Source: Bacillus nakamurai (GTDB lineage: Bacteria; Bacillota; Bacilli; Bacillales; Bacillaceae). From it: 64,000 bases of DNA. The notes under the pieces are model-generated. The model worked only from the letters and a program-made list of their open reading frames with translations, ran no database searches and was not told the DNA's origin. The position numbers and the translations under genes are program-made. The stretch is from the NCBI RefSeq assembly GCF_001584325.1, contig NZ_LSAZ01000008.1, positions 62,001 to 126,000 of the forward strand, in the 5' to 3' direction. Below are positions 57,339-64,000 of the stretch, in pieces. Numbering within the stretch: position 1 is the stretch's first letter; every line of letters starts with the position of its first letter.

Positions 57339-58640
57339 ATGGCGTATCCAAATGGAAAATTATCAGAAGAAAAAGTGTTTAAAGATCCGGTTCACCGCTA
57401 TGTTCATGTACGGGACAAGCTCATTTGGGATTTGATCGGCACCCGTGAATTTCAGCGGCTGCGCCGAATCAAACAGCTCGGTACGACCTATTTGACGTTT
57501 CACGGTGCCGAACACAGCCGGTTTAACCATTCTCTCGGTGTCTATGAGATTGTCAGAAGAATGGTTGACGACGTCTTTAAAGGGCGTCCTGAATGGGACG
57601 ACAGTGAACGTGAACTCTGCCTAAGCGCCGCGCTGCTGCACGATTTGGGGCACGGGCCGTTTTCGCATTCCTTTGAAAAGGTTTTTCATCTGGATCATGA
57701 GGATTTTACGAGGGAAATCATTCTGGGCGATACTGAGGTCAATCAAGTGCTCAGAAAGGCTGGCCCGGGGTTTCCGCAGGATGTTGCTGAAGTCATTGCC
57801 AAAACATATGAAAACAAACAGGTGGTCAGTCTGATTTCAAGCCAGATTGACGCCGACCGGATGGATTACTTGCAGCGGGACGCGTACTACACGGGTGTCA
57901 GCTACGGGCATTTCGATATGGAACGGATTTTAAGGGTGATGCGTCCGCGCGAGGACCAGATCGTCATTAAGCAAAGCGGCATGCACGCTGTTGAAGACTA
58001 TATTATGAGCCGCTACCAAATGTACTGGCAGGTTTATTTTCATCCTGTGACGAGAAGCGCTGAAGTCATATTGACAAAAATTCTCCACCGCGCGAAGCAG
58101 CTTCATGAGGAAGGGTATATCTTCACTCATGCTCCAGTCCATTTTTATTCTATTTTTGAAGGGAAGCTGACGCTGGAGGATTACTTAAAGCTGGATGAAT
58201 CGATCATTTTATACTATTTCCAAGCCTGGGAGGAAGAAGAAGACGCGATACTGTCCGATTTGTGCCGCCGCTTCATTAACCGCCAGCTGTTTCAATATGC
58301 CGAATTCAATCCGAATGAGGAAATGTCGGCTTATTTTGAGCTGACGGCTTTATTTAAAGAGGCGGGAATTGATCCGAACTATTATTTAGTCGTCGATTCC
58401 TCATCGGATCTGCCGTATGATTTCTATCGTCCGGGTGAGGAGGAGGAACGGCTGCCGATCCATCTTTTAACGCAGAGCGGCCAGATAAAAGAGCTGTCCA
58501 GACAGTCCGCTATTGTGGAATCCATCTCGGGAAAACGGCGGACGGACCACAAACTGTACTATCCGATGGACCTCATTTGTGACGGTTCAGAAAACCCTGA
58601 AGCAAAATTGAAAATCCGGCAGCTGCTGGGACTGACATAG
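57339..58640 (+). CDS. ywfO: YwfO, HD-domain phosphohydrolase
   Basis: A 433-residue HD-superfamily hydrolase. Metal-binding residues are in AEHSRFNHSLGVYEI and LLHDLGHGPFSHSFE, with DADRMDYLQRDAYYTG later; this order is that of dNTP triphosphohydrolase-like (SAMHD1/dGTPase-type) enzymes. Its substrate in B. subtilis is not certain. ATG 57339 lies seven bases after AAAGAGGG and gives the family start MAYPNGKLSEEKVF; the frame from 57183 is too long. A TATAAT at 57302-57307 may be the -10 box. Confidence 0.9.
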   Translation: MAYPNGKLSEEKVFKDPVHRYVHVRDKLIWDLIGTREFQRLRRIKQLGTTYLTFHGAEHSRFNHSLGVYEIVRRMVDDVFKGRPEWDDSERELCLSAALLHDLGHGPFSHSFEKVFHLDHEDFTREIILGDTEVNQVLRKAGPGFPQDVAEVIAKTYENKQVVSLISSQIDADRMDYLQRDAYYTGVSYGHFDMERILRVMRPREDQIVIKQSGMHAVEDYIMSRYQMYWQVYFHPVTRSAEVILTKILHRAKQLHEEGYIFTHAPVHFYSIFEGKLTLEDYLKLDESIILYYFQAWEEEEDAILSDLCRRFINRQLFQYAEFNPNEEMSAYFELTALFKEAGIDPNYYLVVDSSSDLPYDFYRPGEEEERLPIHLLTQSGQIKELSRQSAIVESISGKRRTDHKLYYPMDLICDGSENPEAKLKIRQLLGLT

Positions 58641-58679
58641 AAGGATTTTGGTAAAGAAGGAAAAGGAGATGTCGGGAAT

Positions 58680-59180
58680 TTGTTGAAAGAACATGCAAAA
58701 CTGATGAAGGTGTTCTCGGATTCTGGAGAAATCATCGGGCGGAAGAAGCTGCAGAAAATCATTTATATCGCGAAAAAAATGCAGTACCCTTTCTACGAAA
58801 AATATGATTTTCATTTTTACGGCCCGTATTCTGAAGAATTGACGCTTCGGATTGAAGAGCTGTGCAACCTTGGGTTTCTGGATGAGGTGAAGGAAAAAAA
58901 GGGCGGCTACTTTCAATACCGCTACTCGCTGACGGAGACGGGAGCGGAATTTTTACATCATGCGGAGCTTACGATGCCGGATATGAAAAATTATATCGAC
59001 AGCGTCAACAGCCGCTCTTCACGGTTTCTGGAACTGGTGTCTACGATTTTGTATTTTGACGGCCTTGAAGCTGAGGAAAAGAAAGAGAAAGTGTTTACGA
59101 TAAAAAGCAAGCAAAAATATACGGATGAAGAATATGATGAGGCGCTTCAATACATAGAAGAGCTGAAACACATTTGTTAA
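58680..59180 (+). CDS. ywgA: YwgA, conserved protein of unknown function
   Basis: A 166-residue protein equal in length to B. subtilis YwgA. The N-terminal half (LQKIIYIAKKMQYPF, FHFYGPYSEEL) looks like a winged-helix fold of the kind found in phage-associated and antitoxin-like (SocA/YwgA) proteins. No catalytic motif is seen. The start is TTG 58680, or TTG 58683 immediately after it, behind AAAAGGAG (58661-58668). It follows ywfO by 39 bp. Confidence 0.82.
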   Translation: MLKEHAKLMKVFSDSGEIIGRKKLQKIIYIAKKMQYPFYEKYDFHFYGPYSEELTLRIEELCNLGFLDEVKEKKGGYFQYRYSLTETGAEFLHHAELTMPDMKNYIDSVNSRSSRFLELVSTILYFDGLEAEEKKEKVFTIKSKQKYTDEEYDEALQYIEELKHIC

Positions 59181-59209
59181 AGGCGATGGCTTTCGTCTTT
59201 TTTTATGCA

Positions 59210-59241
59210 AAAACCAGGCCGCACGAAGCGGGCCTGGTTTT
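59210..59241. terminator. Bidirectional terminator between ywgA and the permease
   Basis: AAACCAGGCC (59211-59220) and GGCCTGGTTT (59231-59240) form a 10-bp stem between convergent genes. A weaker hairpin with a T run lies just upstream (59181-59202). Confidence 0.9.
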
Positions 59242-59243
59242 GT

Positions 59244-60623
59244 TTATTTTTTTAATGTGCTGTGCTTGTACGAATATAAAAAGTAAACCACCGCGCCGAC
59301 GATCAGCCAGACGGCGAAATAAAGCCACGTTTTCAGCGGCAGGTTGATCATTAAGAATAAACAGCAGACCATGGCCAAAATAGGCAGCACGGGTACAAAC
59401 GGCACCTTGAATCCCCGCTGGAGATCCTTATGGGTGCGGCGGAGAATCAGCACTGACAGGCTGACCATGGCGAATGTCAATAATGCGCCGATATTCGCGA
59501 GGTCTGACAGCTCCTTCAGGTTAACAAAACCGGCAATGAACGCGCTGATCAGGCCGATCAACCACGTATTCCATACCGGCGCCCCTGATTTCTTTCCGAC
59601 AATGGTAAAGATTTTCGGCAGCATGCCGTCTCTTGCCATCGCTAAGGATATACGGGTCGCTGCGTATGTATTGGCAAGAATGACGGCCATAAGCCCGATA
59701 ATCGCGCCGACAGCGATAATGCCTGCCACCGCGTTTTGTCCGACGGACTGTAATACATAAGACATGGCTTCCGGCACATTGAGCTGTGAATACGGAACCA
59801 TCCCCGTCATGACCAGACAGACAATCACGTACACCAATGTACAAATCAGCAGTGAGCCGATAATACCGATCGGCAGATTACGCTGCGGTTTTTTGACCTC
59901 TTCAGCCGAAGCGGAAATCGCGTCAAAACCGAGAAATGCAAAAAAGACGGCAGATGCCCCCGTGATAACGCCTTTCACTCCAAAAGGCATAAAAGGGTGC
60001 CAATTGCCGGGCTTCACAAAAAAGCTTCCTGTTATGATAAACAGCAAAACAATTCCTATTTTCACGAGAACCATTACATTATTAAAGGTTTTGCTCTCCT
60101 TGGAACCGCGTGAAAGCACGGCGGCAATCAATAAAGTAATGATGATGGCGGGAAGGTTGACAATGCCTCCCTGGCTTGGCACGTGGAGAAGACTGTCCGG
60201 CAAAGGCAGGCCGATTCCCGCTAACAGATTATTAAAATAACTTGACCAGCCGCTCGCCACCGCTGACGCCGTCACCATATAAACTGATAAGAGCGTCCAT
60301 CCCATTAAATGGCCTACAATTTCCCCCATGGTTGTGTAAGAGTAAATATAGGCGCTTCCATATACAGGGAGGACAGAAGCGATTTCGGCGTAACATAATG
60401 CTGCGAGACTGCAGACAACAGCTGCAATGATAAAAGAAAAGATAACGGAAGGCCCGGCGTTTTTTGCGGCCGTAATGCCTGTAAGGACCATGACGCCTGT
60501 CCCAATAACGGCGCCGATGCCCAGTAATGTTAAATCAAATCCACCCATCGTTTTGGCAGTCTGCCTGTTTTTGCTTTGTTCAAGCAGCTGGGTGATGTCT
60601 TTTTTTTGTAGGATATTCCGCAA
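59244..60623 (-). CDS. APC-superfamily amino acid permease (CAT-type)
   Basis: A 459-residue permease with twelve to thirteen hydrophobic segments. LLGIGAVIGTGVMVLTG in helix 1 is the APC substrate-binding signature, and FFAFLGFDAISASAEEVKKPQRNLP after helix 6 marks the cationic amino acid transporter-like (YfnA/YhdG) group. The substrate is unknown. TTG 60623 lies seven bases after GGAGGG; the open frame reaches back to 60686, but those extra codons cover the leader terminator. I do not recall this gene here in B. subtilis. Confidence 0.83.
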   Translation of the reverse strand: MRNILQKKDITQLLEQSKNRQTAKTMGGFDLTLLGIGAVIGTGVMVLTGITAAKNAGPSVIFSFIIAAVVCSLAALCYAEIASVLPVYGSAYIYSYTTMGEIVGHLMGWTLLSVYMVTASAVASGWSSYFNNLLAGIGLPLPDSLLHVPSQGGIVNLPAIIITLLIAAVLSRGSKESKTFNNVMVLVKIGIVLLFIITGSFFVKPGNWHPFMPFGVKGVITGASAVFFAFLGFDAISASAEEVKKPQRNLPIGIIGSLLICTLVYVIVCLVMTGMVPYSQLNVPEAMSYVLQSVGQNAVAGIIAVGAIIGLMAVILANTYAATRISLAMARDGMLPKIFTIVGKKSGAPVWNTWLIGLISAFIAGFVNLKELSDLANIGALLTFAMVSLSVLILRRTHKDLQRGFKVPFVPVLPILAMVCCLFLMINLPLKTWLYFAVWLIVGAVVYFLYSYKHSTLKK

Positions 60624-60640
60624 CACGCATCCCTCCATCC

Positions 60641-60675
60641 AAAAAGCAAAAGCCAAGAGGGGCTCTTTGGCTTTT
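60641..60675 (-). terminator. Leader terminator (attenuator) in front of the permease
   Basis: On the minus strand AAAAGCCAA (60675-60667) pairs with TTGGCTTTT (60656-60648), followed by a T run, and the ribosome site follows within ten bases. With no minus-strand gene upstream before the divergent ywhA, it must lie in the permease leader, where it looks like an attenuator. Confidence 0.75.
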
Positions 60676-61007
60676 ACCCGTGTCACATCTTCTGTGTAAT
60701 CGATAATCCTGTGTTCTGTTTCCCGTCTGGTCCGTTTCTTTTCTAATCGTATTGTTGCCGCAGCAGATCAAATTAACCTTCCCGACAACCGCAGTCATCC
60801 TTAATGATTTTACCTGAATCATGTCTATAAAACCAGCATTGCATAATAGGGGCGTTAGAAAAAAGGAGAGACAATGGTATGTGAAGGGCAGGATAAAAGT
60901 TGCGGGCATTCCGACCGGAATTTTGACTTTCTCCGCAAGGTATCAGTAAAATGTAATAAAAAACATTCAGATTATGATGGATGCATCTTGAAATGGGGAG
61001 TTTCTGC

Positions 61008-61427
61008 ATGGAGTACGATAAATTGCAAGCAAATGTACTGGATCACGCCCTCACAAAATATTTGAAAAGCACGAAGAAGTTAGATGAGGCAACGATCCCG
61101 AAAAGTATAAACAATATCAGAGGATTTATTCTCAGGATTATTTATCGGCACGGCACGTGCACGATTAAGGATATATTGCAGGAGGTCACATTGTCTCCTT
61201 CTGCCACGACAACTGCTCTGAACCATTTAGAAAAGGAAGGGTTTGTAGAAAGGTCGAGAAATAACGAAGATCGACGCACGGTATGGATGTCGCTTTCTGA
61301 ATCGGGAAAAATGGCGGCCGTGCAAATGATTGAAAACAGGCAGATGTTAATCGATGAGCTGTTCGAAGTGTTAACGGAAGATGAAAAGAAAACCTTTTTC
61401 GCCCTGATTGAAAAATTGATGAAATAA
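61008..61427 (+). CDS. ywhA: YwhA, MarR-family regulator
   Basis: A 139-residue MarR-type winged-helix regulator. The recognition region reads LSPSATTTALNHLEKEGFVERSR, and the wing NNEDRRTVWMSLSESGK. It matches B. subtilis YwhA by position. ATG 61008 follows ATGGGGAG; the frame from 60981 is not needed. It is divergent from the amino acid permease, so it could control that gene, which is inference. Confidence 0.88.
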   Translation: MEYDKLQANVLDHALTKYLKSTKKLDEATIPKSINNIRGFILRIIYRHGTCTIKDILQEVTLSPSATTTALNHLEKEGFVERSRNNEDRRTVWMSLSESGKMAAVQMIENRQMLIDELFEVLTEDEKKTFFALIEKLMK

Positions 61428-61462
61428 GCCAGCCTGCATGGCGCAGCGCTGGCCTTTATCGG
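61428..61462. terminator. Hairpin between ywhA and ywhB
   Basis: GCCAGC pairs with GCTGGC (about 61429-61453) in the short gap between convergent genes; the T-rich tail is weak. Confidence 0.55.
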
Positions 61463-61465
61463 GAT

Positions 61466-61654
61466 TTACTCCGTATCGCTTATCCGTTTACCGGCGACGG
61501 CGTAATGATCCTTTCTCATTTCTTCAATCATGACAATGATCTTTTCTTCGGCAGCGCCGGTAGTTTCTTTTACGGCTTCTGTTACTTTTTCAACCAGATT
61601 TCGCTTTTGCTCATCTGTGCGGCCTTCCAGCATTTTAACGGTTACGAGCGGCAT
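61466..61654 (-). CDS. ywhB: YwhB, 4-oxalocrotonate tautomerase-family enzyme
   Basis: A 62-residue tautomerase subunit. After methionine removal the N-terminal proline (PLVTVKMLEGRT) is the catalytic base of the family, and the arginine in EGRTDEQK is conserved. The length equals that of B. subtilis YwhB, which has low promiscuous tautomerase activity; the natural substrate is unknown. AAGGAGG precedes the ATG. Confidence 0.93.
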   Translation of the reverse strand: MPLVTVKMLEGRTDEQKRNLVEKVTEAVKETTGAAEEKIIVMIEEMRKDHYAVAGKRISDTE

Positions 61655-61760
61655 GGTGCTGATCCTCCTTTATCGTTTCCTCTCTTTGGGAAGAGAGGTC
61701 TCTTATAGTATACTGAATAGAGAACATTCTTGCATTTCTTAAAAAAGGGGATTTTTACAT

Positions 61761-62420
61761 TTGGACAGATTTTTATTTTATCCGCTGGAGCTTCTGCCCT
61801 ATGTCGTGATTACGTTAATCGTGGCATTTACGATGCATGAACTGGCGCATGCATATGTCGCGTATCGGTTTGGTGATGATACCGCGGCGAGACAGGGAAG
61901 ATTAACGCTCAATCCGATTAAGCATCTTGATGTATTCGGAACGATTTTAATTTTAGTGGCGGGATTCGGCTGGGCCCGTCCGGTGCCGGTGAATCGCCGC
62001 GCCTTTAAAAACCCGCGGCTGGCAGGTGTGCTTGTTTCTGTGGCCGGGCCTGTCAGTAACCTGCTTCTTGCCTTTATCGGTTTCTTTTTGTTAGTGTTGA
62101 TGCATGCTTACGGAATGGAGCTGCTTTCTGCATTCAGCACGGGGCTGGACCAGTTTTTCTCCATTTGGATTCAGCTCAATCTCGCGTTATGTTTATTCAA
62201 TTTGCTGCCGCTCCCTCCGCTTGACGGCTACCGGATCATTGAAGATCTCGTGCCGCAGCGGGTGCGCGCCAAAATGACTCAATTTGAAAGCTACGGCATT
62301 ATCGTTTTCTTGGTGCTGTTCGTGACGCCTGTCGGTTCTTATGTCGTGTGGCCTCTGTTGAGCAACGGCAGAGACTTAATTCTTAGGCTGTTTGCAGCTA
62401 TATTTCAACCGCTTTTGTAG
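61761..62420 (+). CDS. ywhC: YwhC, site-2-type (M50) membrane metalloprotease
   Basis: A 219-residue integral membrane protein of the M50 family. The zinc motif HExxH is in AFTMHELAHAYVA, and the third ligand lies in LLPLPPLDGYRI. PVNRRAFKNPRLAG and AGPVSNLLLAFIG are group features. It is the short, PDZ-less form. The start is TTG 61761 behind AAAAAAGGGG. ywhD follows after 12 bp. Substrate unknown. Confidence 0.9.
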   Translation: MDRFLFYPLELLPYVVITLIVAFTMHELAHAYVAYRFGDDTAARQGRLTLNPIKHLDVFGTILILVAGFGWARPVPVNRRAFKNPRLAGVLVSVAGPVSNLLLAFIGFFLLVLMHAYGMELLSAFSTGLDQFFSIWIQLNLALCLFNLLPLPPLDGYRIIEDLVPQRVRAKMTQFESYGIIVFLVLFVTPVGSYVVWPLLSNGRDLILRLFAAIFQPLL

Positions 62421-62432
62421 GAGGGTTTTTTC

Positions 62433-62954
62433 ATGGAAGAAGGAAAAAAGAAGAAATCAATCGGGTTTAACATCATTAAAAGTGATCCGACCGACGGCCA
62501 TGGCGGTTTTGGTGCGGGGGCGCTGAGCCTCGATAATATTTCTCCGGTGTTTGTCGATGTGGAGGAAAAGGAAGCCTTCGTTGATATCGGTGCGATGCAC
62601 GCCCGCAGTGTCGTGGAAAAAGGAATCAAATTCCTGCCGAATAAGGATGAAGTGCCGAACGGAAAACCGTACTGGCTCGTATGGGTAACCATTGACAGAA
62701 GAGAGGAAGGCCCTTATTACGCGGGAGTGACTGCTTGCGAAATGACGGTGGACAGAAGCATCAGAAGAGGCTATAAGTCACTGCCGGAGCATGTGAATTT
62801 AATGGATAAATCAATGAAGCGCCATATCATCGTGGACAAAATGGATGACAGCTCAAAACATGTGCTTGCTCAATTTTTGCAGAAGCACGACCAAGGGCTG
62901 TGGGACCGTTCGTCCGACGAATTGAAAACGGGTCTGCTTCAAGAAGAAAAGTAA
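62433..62954 (+). CDS. ywhD: YwhD, conserved protein of unknown function
   Basis: A 173-residue soluble protein of the YwhD family, starting MEEGKKKKSIGFNIIK, with conserved GHGGFGAGALSLDNISPV and WLVWVTIDRR stretches. No catalytic motif is recognised. It is probably co-transcribed with ywhC and ends at a strong terminator. Confidence 0.9.
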   Translation: MEEGKKKKSIGFNIIKSDPTDGHGGFGAGALSLDNISPVFVDVEEKEAFVDIGAMHARSVVEKGIKFLPNKDEVPNGKPYWLVWVTIDRREEGPYYAGVTACEMTVDRSIRRGYKSLPEHVNLMDKSMKRHIIVDKMDDSSKHVLAQFLQKHDQGLWDRSSDELKTGLLQEEK

Positions 62955-63043
62955 TTTGTGAACTTTTTGTGAACTTTATAAATATTTGCACTATTCCGCA
63001 ATCCTTTTGAGTAAACTGTTGTTACAGAATCAGGACATGGAAA

Positions 63044-63075
63044 ATCCCGAGCCGAACCAAGACTCGGGGTTTTTC
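63044..63075 (+). terminator. ywhD terminator
   Basis: ATCCCGAG (63044-63051) pairs with CTCGGGGT (63063-63070), with one T-G pair, followed by TTTT. Confidence 0.85.
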
Positions 63076-63095
63076 ATGTTATGCGGGGGTATATG

Positions 63096-63527
63096 ATGTT
63101 CACTATATTTCAAATCGGGCCATGGATCATTGAAGCCGATGTAACCGAAACGAAAAAACAATATGAAAAAGCATGGCCCGACCTTTGTGAATGCGGGAAC
63201 TGCCGGAACTTTTACGAGGCAATAAACCATCTTTCTGCCGAAATAACGGCTTTGTTTAAGCAGTTCGGCATCAATCCTTCTTTATGCAATGACTTGGGAG
63301 AGTGCGGAAAGGAAAACGGCCTTCATCATTATATAGGGAGCTACCCGATTGTCGGCCGTTTGCCGGAAGGCCATCCTAAATTTCATGTTGAGAGGGCAGG
63401 GGATGTCCGCTTCTCGTTTTCATTGCCTCATACAAAGTTTTTTATACCGGACGGGTTTCCCGAACCTATCATTCATCTTGATTTTTCGCTTGAGCTTCCG
63501 TGGGTTCTTGCGGAGAAGGACGAATAA
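63096..63527 (+). CDS. Unrecognised protein with a CxCxxC-type cysteine cluster
   Basis: A 143-residue protein I cannot assign. Near residue 32 it has LCECGNCRNFYEA, and later NPSLCNDLGECGKENG; five cysteines in all could bind metal. The C-terminal half (VRFSFSLPHTKFF to LDFSLELPWVL) is beta-rich. ATG 63096 is six bases after GGGGG; in-frame ATG 63093 and 63081 are worse placed. It lies between two terminators, so it is probably monocistronic. It may be a small zinc-binding or immunity-type protein. Confidence 0.7.
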   Translation: MFTIFQIGPWIIEADVTETKKQYEKAWPDLCECGNCRNFYEAINHLSAEITALFKQFGINPSLCNDLGECGKENGLHHYIGSYPIVGRLPEGHPKFHVERAGDVRFSFSLPHTKFFIPDGFPEPIIHLDFSLELPWVLAEKDE

Positions 63528-63529
63528 AG

Positions 63530-63557
63530 CCCGGCACACAATGTGCCGGGTTTTTTT
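63530..63557. terminator. Bidirectional terminator between the cysteine protein and pbpG
   Basis: CCCGGCAC (63530-63537) and GTGCCGGG (63543-63550) form an 8-bp stem with a 5-base loop and a T run; both neighbours converge here. Confidence 0.9.
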
Positions 63558-64000
63558 ACTCTTTTTTCCCAAGCCATTTGTCCCACCATTTTTTGCGAGG
63601 ATGCTCTTTGCGGCCCGGAGCATGCTCCTTTGCTTTTTTAGACGGCTCCGGTCCGTAGCACACATCTGCGGGTTCTGTGCCAGTGATAAAATACGTATAA
63701 TGCTTCGCGGCGCAGCCCGGCCCGGAAGTGTATCCGGAAGCCGGATCAATGTAAACGCCGGTCACTCCTTTCGGCGGTTTAAAGGCCATTTCCGGCTCTC
63801 CTTCAAGCGCCTTCTCCATAAAGTCCGCCCATATTTTCTTTGCATAGCCTTTTTCCTCTACCGAATCAATCGTGCTGCTTTTGTCATAGCCTGTCCATAC
63901 GCCTGCGGCGAGCTCGGGATTAAAGCCGATCATCCAGCTGTCGGCGCTCGTTGTGCCTGATTTACCGCTGTAGGTTCGTGTCAGCCTGTCGGAAATGGTG
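63556..64000 (-). CDS. pbpG: PbpG (YwhE), class A penicillin-binding protein, C-terminal part
   Basis: Only the C-terminal 147 residues lie in the window. The upstream end reads YSGKSGTTSADSWMIGFNPE, the third transpeptidase motif (KTG-type, here KSG), so this is the end of the penicillin-binding domain. A positively charged tail ends WWDKWLGKKE. In B. subtilis pbpG is a sporulation-specific class A enzyme active in spore peptidoglycan. The gene continues beyond the right edge. Confidence 0.9.
   Translation of the reverse strand, partial: TISDRLTRTYSGKSGTTSADSWMIGFNPELAAGVWTGYDKSSTIDSVEEKGYAKKIWADFMEKALEGEPEMAFKPPKGVTGVYIDPASGYTSGPGCAAKHYTYFITGTEPADVCYGPEPSKKAKEHAPGRKEHPRKKWWDKWLGKKE

Noticed and set aside
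60624-60840. T-box or known amino acid riboswitch in the permease leader
   Set aside because: The T-box core and the conserved cores of lysine, glycine, SAM and c-di-AMP riboswitches were not found by eye.
60580-60909. Minus-strand frame covering the permease leader
   Set aside because: It crosses the leader terminator and overlaps the permease start in another frame; a leader peptide cannot be excluded, but no ribosome site supports it.
63349-63960. Long plus-strand frame opposite pbpG
   Set aside because: It is the shadow of pbpG and crosses the shared terminator; no family similarity.

Overview
The window is a stretch of chromosome from a member of the Bacillus subtilis group, most likely the B. 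amyloliquefaciens/velezensis branch. Gene order from ywcE through pbpG follows the B. subtilis ywc-ywd-sps-roc-bac-ywf-ywg-ywh region (oriC-proximal, read here in the ywcE-to-ywhE direction). Gene names come from remembered family sequences and synteny, not from a database search. Several B. subtilis genes appear missing (ywdC/ywdD, yweA, ywfM) and several appear extra (a GNAT gene, a Bcr/CflA exporter, a YeiH-type carrier, an AT-rich island, an amino-acid permease).

Layout. 1-7250: end of ywcE, a GNAT acetyltransferase, rodA, nfrA, ywcH and the minor extracellular protease vpr, then a non-coding stretch dense in DnaA-box-like 9-mers. 7385-17341: ywcI and the sucrose system (sacT antiterminator, sacP EII permease, sacA hydrolase, with a RAT/terminator leader), ywdA, pdxK, ywdF, ung, ywdI, ywdJ, ywdK and the spore-coat gene gerQ. 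17619-27770: the eleven-gene spsABCDEFG-IJKL operon for spore-surface polysaccharide. It encodes two sugar branches: a nonulosonate-like one (spsC, D, E, F, G) and a dTDP-rhamnose-like one (spsI, J, K, L).

27800-34700 is an AT-rich accessory island in the place of B. subtilis yweA. It starts with the decayed 3' end of a non-ribosomal peptide synthetase (adenylation and probably carrier domain). An intact antibiotic-immunity-like module follows: ABC ATPase, ABC-2 permease, DUF4097 protein, AbrB paralogue, OmpR-type regulator and a short histidine kinase. It ends with an IS1182-type transposase fragment. This is the most unusual part of the window. It looks like a peptide-sensing or self-resistance unit left after its biosynthetic genes were lost.

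34725-43802: arginine catabolism (rocG and rocABC, each with a recognisable sigma-54 promoter and sharing a large palindrome between them), then two MFS exporters (Bcr/CflA-type and ywfA). 43903-50656: the bacilysin cluster bacABCDEF with convergent bacG, from a near-consensus sigma-A promoter. 50776-64000: hemQ, pta (with a cre), a YeiH carrier divergent from a LysR regulator (cysL position), lipL, rsfA, a DUF1450 gene, ywfO, ywgA, an amino-acid permease with an unexplained terminator in its leader, ywhA, ywhB, ywhC, ywhD, an unrecognised cysteine-containing protein, and the C-terminal end of penicillin-binding protein pbpG. No rRNA, tRNA, CRISPR array or complete insertion sequence was seen.
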